Assembly: GCF_022605165.1 (NCBI RefSeq)
Contig: NC_063078.1
Coordinates: 1,032,569-1,096,568 of the forward strand
Origin: Purpureocillium takamizusanense
Lineage: Eukaryota; Ascomycota; Sordariomycetes; Hypocreales; Ophiocordycipitaceae
DNA: 64,000 nt
Direction of reading: 5' to 3'
Of the stretch, positions 1 to 10,813 are shown piece after piece. The stretch's first letter is position 1. The number at the start of each line of letters is the position of its first letter. Below the pieces are notes generated by a model. The model was not told the DNA's origin and made no database searches. It was given only the letters and a program-made list of their open reading frames with translations. Position numbers and translations under genes: made by a program.

Positions 1-681
1 TGTGCGGCGCGGGTGGGCTGTGCTGGGCGACCAACTTACTGGGCTGTCGCGCTGGAAGCCGGCATGCAGGGTGGTGGTCACCCCCCCCCCTCTCTTCTCT
101 TCTAGCACTCATCACTGAGGTGCAGGTGGGCTGGGTCCATCGGCCAAGGCACGGCCCAAATAGGCAACCATAGACCTCCTGCAGCTAGCAGACCAGGTGA
201 TACCGTCAACGCAATCGTGACATGCCCGCCTGGCATCTTGCTCTTGTTCACATCACAACACGATTACCTTCCTTCCGTCTCACTTGAGCGCCGACCCGTT
301 CTGTCTCCTTTATCGACGACTGGTTTGGCAGCAATACGCCCAACACCACTTGGCAACTTGAAATGCACGCGCATGCCAGCTCCCCAGATCAACACGCCGC
401 TGCTAACCTGCCTTGCTCGCAGAGTTCCGGACGTTAGGCCACGTCAGGGACGTGCTGTCCCTAGCGTCGAGCTTCGCAACACCTCGTCTAGTGCGACCTC
501 GAAGACCTCGTTGTACCTCTCCGATAGCACATCCGCGTTTCGATTCGTGGACGCGCCGCGCCCACTTGGCGTTGTACGCACTCACGGCCCAGGCTTCGGT
601 CCAGCGAGCTGCATGAAGCAACGACGGCCTTGACCGAGCCAAGCATTGCCGTTTTAACTGCCGGCGATCTAGACAATAACC
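1..681. other. Intergenic, upstream of GPC1
   Basis: No gene is supported here. The sequence contains a poly-C/CT tract near 80-105 and pyrimidine-rich stretches typical of a fungal promoter and 5' UTR. Open frames on both strands have no recognisable protein content and overlap each other, so I treat them as chance. Confidence 0.6.
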
Positions 682-2349
682 ATGGATGGTGATGTTGTAG
701 GGGCTCCCATGCCAGCCGTTGCTGCTGGCGTCAGCGGCCCCGATCAAGATGTATCCTCCCTCCTCAGCTCGTCGCCGCCCGATGGTGCCATACTCGAATC
801 TCCTTCCCTCAGCGCCACGACATCAAAAAGCCCCAGGCTCTCGCGAAATCCATCCTTCTCCGGTAGCAGCTCCTATCAGGATGACTGGGACCCTTTGCCG
901 CCCCTCGACCGTCTGACCGTCCTTGACCTACTCGACAACTTCGCTCTGCCACATCAGCTGGAGAAGCTTCAAAAGGGTATTTCAGCTCAGACACGCAAGG
1001 TCCGCCGTTCCAGAGACGCCTTCAAATCCAAAACTCAGCTGGCACGCGATCGCATGGTGGAAGAATGGCGTCGCCGTGTCCCATCAGCCGATGAACAACT
1101 TGATCGATACAGAAAGCGCATGCGCCAGCGCGTCGACAAGCTCGGCAAACAGTGGAACGATACCAAAGCCATCAGCCTGCGGGAGAAGATATCCTTCATC
1201 TGCGGCGTTATGAACATATTCATCAGCGGATACCTCATCGGCGGCTTCCCGCAGTACTTTCATCTCTGGTATACGGCACAGCTGGTATATTTCATGCCCA
1301 TCAGGTTCTTTACATATCACCGCCGTGGCTACCACTACTTCCTGGCTGATCTCTGCTATTTTGTCAACGTGCTCCTGAGCCTTAGTATATGGGTCTTCCC
1401 TGGCTCGAAGCGGCTCTTCACCTCCGCCTATTGTCTGGCGTTCGGCAACAACGCTGTCGCCATCATCATGTGGCGCAACTCTCTCGTATTCCACAGCTTC
1501 GACAAGGTCACCTCTCTCTTCATCCACATCATGCCGTGTGCCACGCTTCACTGCATCGTTCATCTGTATCCCGAGGCACTGCAGAAAGAACGGTTCCCCG
1601 CCATTTGGACCATCAAACACTCTGCCCCCGGCTCGCCCACTGCGTATGCCAACGTTGTGTCCATGTTAGCTTGGAGCACCTTGCCATACGCATTCTGGCA
1701 GCTGAGCTACTATTTCTTCATTACCGTGCGCCGCAGGGAAAAGATTGCTGCAGGCCGCCCCACGTCTTTCACCTGGTTGCGACGCTCGTACTCCAAAACT
1801 TGGATCGGCAAGGTTGTCCTGTCCCTCCCAGATGCTCTACAAGAGTCGGCCTTCATGTTGATTCAATACTGCTATGCGGTGCTTACCATGCTTCCTTGTC
1901 CCTTGTGGTTCATGAGCCGATACGCCTCTTCTGCATTCCTGTTGGTAGTCTTCGCCTGGAGTATTTACAACGGCTCGACCTACTATATTGACGTTTTTGG
2001 TAAACGTTTTCAGAAGGAGCTGGAGGCTATGAAAGCCGAAGTTCTGAAATGGCAGACCACACCGGAGCTCATGCTTCAGTCGCCGCTCATCACGCCGCAC
2101 CCCGATGCGCCGTCAGCACAGGCAGCGGCTGGCTTGGCCACACAGCCTATCGACGCGGCCGCAGACGCCAGTCATGATGTACCCTCTGGAAACAAATCAC
2201 CCAGTTGGGACAGTGTCAAGGGTCGCAACCAGGCTCTTGAAAATATCCCGCTTCTGGACGAAAGCATACCCATATCAGCGACTGGTGTGGAAGGCGGGGC
2301 TAGAGACATGGCTCGTGAGCGGAGAGCCGGGAACGAGCTTGATTCTTGA
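682..2349 (+). CDS. GPC1: Glycerophosphocholine acyltransferase (GPC1 / DUF2838 family)
   Basis: Single-exon gene for a 555-residue polytopic membrane protein. The family acylates glycerophosphocholine with acyl-CoA to lysophosphatidylcholine, an ER step in phosphatidylcholine remodelling (yeast Gpc1). The first 80 residues are Ser/Pro-rich and probably disordered. Residues about 90-165 form a basic, charged, probably helical segment. From about 168 come closely spaced hydrophobic helices (168-188, 192-210, 220-240, 245-268, 278-296 and more to about 430), containing the family core with HIMPCATLH near 282-290. The C-terminal 120 residues are hydrophilic. The start is the first ATG of the long frame, in a good context (ACC before ATG). 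It is convergent with the CDH1 gene. Family assignment comes from recognised sequence; enzymatic activity is by homology. Confidence 0.92.
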   Translation: MDGDVVGAPMPAVAAGVSGPDQDVSSLLSSSPPDGAILESPSLSATTSKSPRLSRNPSFSGSSSYQDDWDPLPPLDRLTVLDLLDNFALPHQLEKLQKGISAQTRKVRRSRDAFKSKTQLARDRMVEEWRRRVPSADEQLDRYRKRMRQRVDKLGKQWNDTKAISLREKISFICGVMNIFISGYLIGGFPQYFHLWYTAQLVYFMPIRFFTYHRRGYHYFLADLCYFVNVLLSLSIWVFPGSKRLFTSAYCLAFGNNAVAIIMWRNSLVFHSFDKVTSLFIHIMPCATLHCIVHLYPEALQKERFPAIWTIKHSAPGSPTAYANVVSMLAWSTLPYAFWQLSYYFFITVRRREKIAAGRPTSFTWLRRSYSKTWIGKVVLSLPDALQESAFMLIQYCYAVLTMLPCPLWFMSRYASSAFLLVVFAWSIYNGSTYYIDVFGKRFQKELEAMKAEVLKWQTTPELMLQSPLITPHPDAPSAQAAAGLATQPIDAAADASHDVPSGNKSPSWDSVKGRNQALENIPLLDESIPISATGVEGGARDMARERRAGNELDS

Positions 2350-3102
2350 TGCGGGCTTGAACGCCAACGGTGGCTACTCCAGTGTCTCTTTCGTGGTCGA
2401 AAGCTCGTATCCGCACATGGAGCATTGATTGGCTGCACCGCCATGCGATCGGTCAGTTTCGCGTCTAAGAGATTGGGAGACAGGTTCTCGTAGGTGGATA
2501 GGTGTTCTGGTGTCTTCTTTTGTTGCGTCTGTTGGACAAGACATCCTCGCTGCATCGTCAATCAGATGGATGTGCGTGCAGTCTCTGAAGTGGCCGAATA
2601 GGACGACCGCCCGCAATAGATCCATATGGCAACCGACCATGACCTACCTTTGTGAGGTTTTCTGTGGTTGGCGTTCGTTATGCGGACGTCAGGACGCGTT
2701 GTAATACAGTAGTCAAGATGTAAAGAGTAGTTTGATTCTTGCGTCGAGAAGCGTCACCTTCTCTGGATTGCGCTATGCCCGAATAAAATGCCAACAATAA
2801 TCGCTACACAGACGCTACTTGCCCCGTGCAGCCCCAAACACCCTTTTCTCGCCCGCAAGTCCATGGACACCGTATCGACATTCAGTTAGCACTGAAGTTG
2901 AGTGGTGGCAAAGTAAAGGCAGCCCACAAGCGCCACTGTCTAGACAAACCCAATGAGCGAAGGAAAGAGCGAAGACTCTCACCATTAGTGCTGTTCGTAT
3001 TGAACCAAATGGCGCCAAGGAAGCTCGACAGGCCCACGGTTGGCTGAGCCTGAACATGCCCATTTCCCTTAGACCGTTATGTCGATGCGCATGTTGAGAG
3101 CC
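2350..3102. other. Convergent intergenic region (3' ends of GPC1 and CDH1)
   Basis: These 753 bp separate two converging genes and presumably hold both 3' UTRs. An AATAAA-like polyadenylation signal for GPC1 is visible near 2781 (GAATAAAATG). I see no gene here. Confidence 0.55.
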
Positions 3103-5056
3103 TTATCGAATGATGCCCCAGTCCGCCAGTCGTCCACCGCCATTCTCTCCTTCTTCTCGGGCTCCTGGCCGACGGCCAAAGACAGACCAAAAGCGCAGCG
3201 TCTCGTCCCCTGCGCCCGTCACGACCACGCGGCCGTCTGGGCTCATAGCCAAGTACAGCACACGATACGTATGACCTGTCAAGCTCGCAACCTGCGTCAT
3301 TGAAGGGTACTTCCACACGACAATCTGGTTCTGACTGTACCCGTGTGTGGACACAATCTCATTGGAGTTCTTTGACCAGGCAATATTGCAGACCTGGCTA
3401 CCCGTGTCGATTTCGTTGATGACCGATCCCTTGACTGTGTCGTGGAAGATGATGCGTCGATCAGCTGTGCCTCCGCCGGAAGCGAGTAGACCTCGTTGGT
3501 GTGGAGACCATGAGATGGCCTTTACGGCTGCGGTGTGGTCCGAGAACTTCCACAGTGGTGTGTCCGAGAGCTTATCCCAGACCATCAACTTGTTGTCGTT
3601 TCCCCCACTGGCGAGCTGGCCATCTTCGCAGTTCCACTTGAGACCGCAGACTTCCTGCTTGTGTCCAACGAGCTTTCTGAGCCACTGATCAGGAGCCCGA
3701 ACGTCCCGATGGTATATCAGTCTGTCACGCGATCCCGATGTCAGGATGTGTGTGTTCCAGGCCAGCGACCCTACGCGCGCCGTGTGCCCGGTCATCGTCC
3801 GTAACCGTCTCGTCTTCTCAGCGTCCCAAATCTGGACAAGCCCCTTCCCAGTACCAATAGCCAGGTGGGTTCCCTTTTGGATCCATGAGACGCTGGTGAC
3901 AGTATCGTCCTCGAGCGTGCAAAGTTTGTTGACCTTACTTGTCTGGGCGTTCCACATGTAGACGCTGGATCCCAACCCGACACCCAGCACGTTTGCGCTT
4001 CCCCAATCAACCAGATTCAGGTAAAAATCATCGGCGAGCTCGGGGGCATCCAGAACCTTGTATGGTACCTTGCTCACCGCCCGAGGTTGTCTTCGGGGGC
4101 TCAGGAGCAGCTGCTGGCTTCCAAACCGGACTGGCGAAAGGCTGTAGATTTCGGCTCTCGTGTCCAGATTGGGCCCATGACGACTCTGCGGCGTTTTTGT
4201 GGGCGTTGGGTGGCCTGCCACATGGCTTTGGTGGCGTGGTGACATGTATGAGAAGAGGTTCTTGTGAGGTGTGGACGGAGTCAGGGAAGAAGGAAGCGAC
4301 GGAGCCGAGCCGTTGATCGGCGGCGTATGTGCGCGCGCACCATTGTTCGCATGGGCCTGAACAGACGACGAAAGTGCATTCTCAGAAGCCAGTACGGGAG
4401 TCGATGCTTGAGGCACCGAGCTGTCGAAGAGCTCAGCCCGAAGCAGAGTGGAAAACGTGCGGTTTGCTTCCTCGGCTATCCGTGGAGATTAGCGTTCCTC
4501 TTCTTGAGTGGAGACTAAAGGGATCAGGACACTCACTCTTTTGAAAATGAAGTTCGCCATGTGGCGTACGTTTCTTCTGTCTTGAGGGTGTGGCTGGCGA
4601 CCCGTCGTCGTGGAGAAGGCTGAAGCTGGCTTGGAGGTCCTGGCCGGCGCGAGAAGGTATGAACCTGGAGTTCTATCAGCGTCTGATTCGTTTCAAGTGC
4701 TATAGGGGGAGGGCGCAGTACCGGTCACCGTTTATTCTTTGCCGTTTGCGATGGGGGCTAGCACTTGGCGTGCTCTCTCGATGGGGCCGTTGAAGCTCTC
4801 TTAGCAAAGCGCTATCAACGACTTGCGCTTCCACGGCGGCCGACCTTCCAGCCCCATCGCTGGCCCTTGTACGACTGCGTATCCTCCCAGACCCGTCGCC
4901 ATCACCACCTTGTCTAACTTCTGAGGAAAGTTGGTCGGACAGGGGAGGGGGCGTAGACGGCCTGGCAGGACTGTGCATGGTGGGTGTCCTGGTATCACTG
5001 ATACTCCGCTTGGAGGAGGAGCCCGTTACCGCCGGGCCCGCGGCTTCGGGTTGCAT
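3103..5056 (-). CDS. CDH1: APC/C activator Cdh1/Fizzy-related (WD40)
   Basis: Exons, in transcription order: 5056-4722, 4664-4537 and 4475-3103, giving 611 residues. Cdh1/Fzr recruits substrates to the anaphase-promoting complex in late mitosis and G1. The C-box DRFIPSR lies at residues 111-117, and intron 1 (57 nt) splits its Arg codon. A basic stretch (KRQR) and several S/T-P sites in the N-terminal half suit CDK control and nuclear import. A WD40 propeller of about seven blades covers roughly residues 300-600. The protein ends in Ile-Arg, the IR tail that docks on the APC3 TPR subunit. C-box plus IR tail separates it from ordinary WD40 proteins; the sequence after the C-box favours Cdh1 over Cdc20. 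The start is the in-frame ATG at 5056; an upstream coding exon cannot be excluded. Confidence 0.94.
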
Positions 5057-7882
5057 GGCACGAACAATGCCGAAGATGGTGAGTTTGGATTCGGGGTGGC
5101 TGGTGTCGGAATTTGCGCGAGACCTCGCGGTGGGAGAACTGCTCAGAATAGAGCCAGACTCGCGTTCCGAGGTGGCTGTCGATTGGAGAATCCCGGACGT
5201 GCGATAAGGTCGTGGATGATGGATGGTCCGGAGCTCTGCCTTGGGTCCTTGCGACGACCATCCAGAGACGTTACCAGCTTGAGTGCTTCTACGCCGGCAG
5301 CTCCCTGCGTCTCCTGCGCAGCACCCTCGTGGACCGCGTGGCACTATTCCGGAGGTTGAAGGCGCATTACCCGATTGTGAAAGCTCGAGGACTCGGGGGT
5401 TGTGGCAGGAGAGGCTGTCCGAAGGGAGTTCACGAGGCAAAACGGGCGGTGGCAGCGAAGGGCGGGATGGAGTCGACGTGCAGGAGGGGGGAATGCGGTA
5501 AGCGGAAAAGCTGCGGCGATGCCAAAGACGGCCGGCAAACAGCAGTGTTTGCCTCAGATGGTAGGTGAGGGGATGCGTCGCGCGGGGGGCGGCACCGTGG
5601 GGAGAGTCGTATGAGCGAAGCGTGAAGTGATTGACGACGAGTGTGGTTGACAGCTGGAGGAGGTTGAATGAATGGAATGCTTGGGGGGTGGCGTCGGCGG
5701 CGACGGCGGCGGGCGGGCGGCGCGCTAAGGAGACCAGGCGGGATTTGGCCCAATTAGGGCGGGCGGGACGTGCCTGTGAGCCACCCACGGCTGGGGGGGA
5801 CCAGCCTAGGGGACGGCGGTACCTGCTACGTCCCTGGGTTCACGGCGTACTGAGATGTCGCTCAGGGCGCTGCAGCTGTCGCAGCCGCCGTGCCGCGTTC
5901 GTGCTGTTGTTGTTTGACTACCTGCCCTACGTTGTTGTCCCCTCGTGCCGCGCTGGTGCGAGAGAGGCGTTCCCCATGGTGGCTCCAGCCACGTTCAATG
6001 AGCACAGCCAGTCGGGCAGGCGTTTTGATTGAGCTACGTATACGGAGTAGGTAGTAAGTAGGTACAGTTGCTGCTGCAGCGCCTACTTCAAAGGTAAATA
6101 GTATCGACGTGTCACACACATGAACGCCCACATGGTGGTTCTGGGCCATTGAGCGCATAGTCGAAACATCCAAAATCGACTCACTGCTGTTGCCAAGCGC
6201 CTCTGCACGATGCTTGCAGTACAATCGGCCCCAAAACCTAGAAAAGTTGAGGACCAACCTGTGCGAAAGCCTGTAGATGGAGGCTCTCAGGTGAACGCTT
6301 CGCTGGCTGCCCTGCCATGTTCTCTGCGCAAGGGAGCGAGGTTCGCGAAGCTAGATCAATGGCAGCATCGTCGGCATGTGAAAGCCACGCCGAATTGTTC
6401 CACGCCAGCGGAATAAAACGTCTCTCAGCCGTTGCTTTGCGCAGCGGCATCAAGTATCAAGCAACCCTTCTTTCGACGCGTCGGCGGCACCAAGTGAACG
6501 AGCAGAATATGCCCGACGTGCGCATACAGTTGCTGTGTGTTTATCTGCTTCAAGGGCGCGCTGCCTGTTTGGTACTGGCTGTTGTTTTCCCCATCGCGTG
6601 TATGTATGTATGCACCACTACTAAAATGTCAATGAAGCGGGCTAGCGGCTGCTGTTCGTTTGCTTCCATGTTGTTGTTTATTTTGTCCTCACACAAAGGC
6701 GGCGCGCGTGGTGCCACTGCCGCCGTATCAGGTACGTACCTTAGGTACCTACACATGTAGCCCCTCAGTGCCAACTTCTATTGGTCCCTACCCACTAGGT
6801 AAGTATCTGGTAGGTATCTTAGGTAGGTACCGAGGCAGACCGTTGCTTTACGTACTACTATACTGTACCTACTAGTCCATCGCCGCATCTCCGTGCGAGA
6901 CACGACGAAACGGAAAAGTCAGCCCGAGTTAGACCCCCGTCAGCCACAGCACCAGCTGTGTCTGCGAAGCTTTCTTACCTGGCTTGCCTAGATGCGAAAC
7001 ACTACATACTACCTTAGCAAGTGCGAGTGACTGCCCATGACTCTGCTCCGCACGAAGCGTTACTATATCTTACATGAATGCGTAGAGATACCCGCTTACA
7101 AGGTTAGTGCTAAACATAAGGGAGCATAATTAAGATATTAGCCAACTACTAACGTTATTAACGCGGCACCGCGGCAAAGCAAACCCAACCTGCCTGGGTA
7201 ATAAACGGCACGACCACGCTGTTGAGGTACGAAATAGCCTCGCGTATGTCCGGCAGAACCAGCATCTAGGCCTTGCGGGACGCGTCTGGCCGTTGCGCCC
7301 CTCGAGCGCCGTGGAAACAACGCACACGTGGCGTAGCCCCGACGATGTCCCCTCTCCCCCTGCGTGGCGTCGCGCCTGGTCAGACCGCGCACGACGCATC
7401 AGTTTCGCGTCACGCGTTTTTAAAGTGCCGCCCAACGCGAGTCGCACAACCGCCACAGCTGCACCTGGAGCCAACACAGGTCCAAGATGCCCTTGCTACT
7501 TTGGACGAAGCATCCGCGGCTATTGTCACCACAAGGCATACCTGACATCTCGTCGAAACATCCTGGTACTACTAGGTAGTATGCGGGTAAACAGGTAGAT
7601 CATTCAATTCTGCGGCTGAACCCGACTCTTCCCATGTCAGATAGGCTCCTGGCCTAGTGTCAAGCAACAGCCCTCCTCACATCAGCCCCTAACCCCCTCT
7701 GCATCTTGTACGCCATCGCCGCGTACTCGTGTGTGTCTATTTGTATCTACCAAGGTCTTTCCATATGGTAGCGGCGACAAAGGAAAATTCCAAACGCTTG
7801 TGGAGTGTTCGCGGAAACAAAGAAAGTAAAGTTCCAAGGGTATGCCATTTCCGTGCATGTCGCTGTTCATTCGGGACTGGTA
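5057..7882. other. Long intergenic region upstream of CDH1
   Basis: This 2.8-kb stretch has no supported gene. The part near 5057-5790 is GC-rich and open on the minus strand but low in complexity, and fits a 5' UTR/promoter of CDH1. From about 6720 to 6880 it is dense in TAGGTA/TACCTA motifs (separate entry). The rest, to the 3' end of the next minus-strand gene, shows nothing recognisable. Confidence 0.55.
6725..6880. repeat. Cluster of TACCTA/TAGGTA motifs
   Basis: GGTACGTACC, TTAGGTACCT, TAGGTAAGTA, GTAGGTATCT and similar words follow one another on both strands, which are near-palindromic because GGTACC is its own complement. The same vocabulary recurs in other intergenic regions of this window and is absent from the coding exons. 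Function unknown. Confidence 0.7.
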
Positions 7883-9121
7883 TCACGCTTTTGGCTCAGC
7901 TTGCGACAAAAGCCGCTGCCGCAGGCCGTTGCAAACGTCTTCGAAGCCCCCAATGACCTCGCCGCACACCCCAGCGCATTCTCTTTTCTGTAACCTCTCC
8001 CCCCAATTCCCACGGCTGAGCCATCGCTCGCCTTCTTCTCGCAGCTCATCTTCTCGTCGCATCTCAGCCACCAATTCCTTGGCGCTCTTGAGTTTCCGCG
8101 TCGCACTCGAAGTGGTTTGGCGCGACATGTGCAGCGTGTCCGAGAGATAGCTCAATGTCTGTATCAAATCTGCTGTGACAGAGTGAAGCGCTGCGAGTGA
8201 GTTGAACGCCGATGTCGATGGCCGAGGCATGGCGTCTGATAGGGACAACAGAAGTGGAACGAGATCATCTACAATGTCGACATCTGGCGGAGGCGCCAAA
8301 GGTGACAGCAGCGGGAATGTAAGGCTGTGAAGCTGTCGTGTCTGGTGGGCAAGGTGTGTGGTCAACGCTGTGTGAGCCGTGATCAACCTATGTTTCGACC
8401 AGTGTCAGTGATTTGTCGGTACAAGTCAATGGGACGTCGCGAACTGGCAGGAGTCTCACCTCGAGGCACTCCCCTCCACCACCGACTGCGATCCCAAGTC
8501 CCGCAGACCACCTGTGACTCGTTGGAATATGTCGTCTGCAGATCCCCCAAGGCTCCCCGTTCCACGCCTAGCCAGAGACTCGACGGCGTCAATCCTGGCG
8601 ATCAAGGTAGGCGGCATGCCCGCGGCGTCGAGGTCCGAGTCTGAACCATATTCACTGCCGTCGTACTCGCTTTCCTTTCGCTGATGAGCTCTCCTGTAAG
8701 GTGAGGGTATGCCGAGTGCGTCGTCCTTGCCTCGCGCGCCACCATCTTCTACCCAGCTGCCGCCCGCGGTCGAGTTCTTGTGTCGCTCTATCGCTGTTGC
8801 ATCGACCGCATTGGCGTGACCATCGTCGGCCGTCTCGCCCGTGTCCACCTGACGCGGCAGCTCGTCATCGTCGTCATCGTCATCCTCCCCCTCTTCAGAG
8901 TCAGTGAGTGCATCGGCGAGTTCGTCTGCCAAGTTCCCCATGCCGTTGCCTGAAGCAGCAACGCCACCAAGCATGTGGAGCTCCAGAGAGTCCTGGTGGA
9001 CTATGCTGCTCCCATCGTGCAGGGAAGACTTGGACAGGCGCCGCACATGCGGAGACGCCTGGACACTGTCGATAGCCGACGAGTTGCGCGAATGTCGCGG
9101 CGTGCGCGGTGAGGACGGCAT
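7883..9121 (-). CDS. Uncharacterised protein with acidic centre and helical C-terminal half
   Basis: Exons 9121-8460 and 8387-7883 (72-nt intron with GTGAGA donor) give 388 residues. I do not recognise a named family. The first 60 residues are Ser/Pro/Arg-rich, followed by a Leu-rich patch (LADELADALTD) and a run of eight or more Asp/Glu near residue 80. The second half, from about residue 185, is rich in Leu, Arg, Glu and Gln with heptad-like spacing (for example RRLKSAKEL-like and REEGERWL segments), so coiled-coil or helical-bundle structure is likely. Joining the exons gives a continuous helical segment across the splice (SASRLITAHTAL), which supports the model. The start was set at the ATG at 9121, where a Ser/Pro/Arg-rich N-terminus begins, rather than the ATG 75 nt upstream. 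It is divergent from NAT3. Confidence 0.75.
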
Positions 9122-10180
9122 GGCCAATATTCTTCGGGCGAGGTGGGGGTGGTTGAAAGCGAGTCGGGGGCGCAAGAGCGAGAGCGAGAGCGGCAACGCA
9201 GTGACGATTGTGGAGGCGCCCTTCCGTCACGGCCGCCGGCGGCGCGATTCCAGCCCGTGGGCCAACCAACAAAGGAAGGATTGTGTGATGCGCCCCCTTT
9301 TGTGAACTCAGCCGCTGGAAGTGGTGGACTGCCCTGCAGGCGACCGGTGCTCTAGAGTTGTTTGGGTGGGCGGTCAAGCAAGACGGCCGGACGATAGCGG
9401 GACTCGCAAGGTGGATGCCAGTCTATCCTACTGAGCACCGGGGCGCTGTTCGACTCGGCCCGAGTTTTGATGGTGACGGGGGCCTGCTCGTTTGCATGAG
9501 CAGAAGTTGGCGGGACTGTAAGGTAAGTAGTAGCAATATTCTTAACCAGGGGTCAAACCTTAGTACCCAGGTAATGAAGAGGATACTACCTTGACTTTGG
9601 CAGGGGTTCGGAAATCGAGTGCTAACTTACTACCGGGTACTGCAATATCCAGCTTCCACATCCTCGAGGTGCGTTGGTCAACGTGCCACTAGCATGATCC
9701 CAAAGGCGAGCGCCCACTCGTGCCTGACGTCCAAACTGTGGTCGGTAAAGTACGTGTAGGTACATAATTCGAGCGGGCCAGTGACGCAGAAGCCCATTGG
9801 CGCCTCTTGGTGCGCGCAAAGTGCCAACCTCCTGTACCTTAGTGGTACCTGTGATAGAGGCACTTACAGGTACAAAGGGGGGGCGATCAACGCACGGCCC
9901 TCATAAGCCTCTTCGTGTTCCCCCTGTCACGCTGTGGGTCGTGGTGGCCCAACGACGTCCATTATTAGCTAAGCCTCCAAGTTTCTCTTTTTGTCTGCTA
10001 GGTTCGAAGTACGTATCTACTTCGTACTTCGTAAACGTAAACCCCGGGCCCCAAGCGATTACCCAGCGCCCGTTGCCTTCAAACAAGACGCCGTCGAGAC
10101 GCTGAACCTCTACGGGGGTTTGAAGCAGTCGCGTGGCCTTTATACCTGTATCGGTAACTCGGCGTTGCAGCTTACACACC
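9122..10180. other. Divergent promoter region between the uncharacterised gene and NAT3
   Basis: About 1.06 kb between two divergently transcribed genes. It holds a GAGAGC purine repeat at 9172-9195 and TACC/GGTA-type motifs around 9520-9640 and 9835-9870. No gene is supported. Confidence 0.55.
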
Positions 10181-10813
10181 ATGGCGAGCTTCCGTCGGTT
10201 TCGCCCCGACGATGTCAACAAATTCTCTAAATGCAATCTCGACCCGCTGACTGAGACATACGAGCTCAGCTTCTATCTTCAGTATTATACAAAATGGCCA
10301 TCGCTTTTCCAAGTGTGCGAAGATAGAGACGGCAATATTGTCGGTTACAGTGAGTAGGCCTCTAACGTAGCCATGCAACAAGAGCCAGATGGCTAATCCA
10401 CTGGGGCAGTCATGGGCAAGGTCGAGTCGTCTCCAGATGCTTACAAGTATTCGGAGCACTACCTTCCGTGGCATGCGCACATCACGGCGCTCACAGTGGC
10501 TCCTGAAGCCCGCCGATTAGGTGTTGGCAGAATCTTGACGGAACAACTCGAGGCCGCCGCTGACGCCAACGATGCCTGGTTCGTCGATCTCTTTGTCCGC
10601 AAGAGCAACCACCGGGCTATTGCCTTCTATGAGAGCTTGGGCTACAGTGTCTTTCGCGTTGTCAAAGACTACTACGGAGATCATGCCACAGATCCGAACA
10701 AGGACAGCGAGGACGCCTTTGACATGCGTAAGTCAATGCGCCGAGATCAACATCGCCAACATGTCAGAGACGATGGAAAGAACCACGTGGTCGATCCAGA
10801 AGATGTCTGGTAG
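10181..10813 (+). CDS. NAT3: N-terminal acetyltransferase B catalytic subunit (Naa20/Nat3)
   Basis: Exons 10181-10349 and 10410-10813 (60-nt intron) give 190 residues, close to the family norm. Naa20 with Naa25 forms NatB on the ribosome and acetylates N-termini beginning Met-Asp, Met-Glu, Met-Asn or Met-Gln. The sequence shows the conserved opening (NLDPLTETYELSFYLQY), the GYIMGK strand rebuilt exactly across the intron (codon Ile57 split), and the acetyl-CoA loop R-R-L-G-V-G at residues 91-96 (RxxGxG). It also shows FVDLFVRKSN and the GYSV/YY region before the C-terminal DAFDMRK signature. The start ATG has a good context (ACC). The join is certain because both halves match the family without a gap. 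Confidence 0.97.

Noticed and set aside
217..633. 138-codon frame upstream of GPC1
   Set aside because: Low-complexity promoter/5' UTR sequence, with competing frames on both strands and no domain.
1084..1620. 178-codon minus-strand frame opposite GPC1
   Set aside because: Antisense shadow of a real membrane-protein gene.
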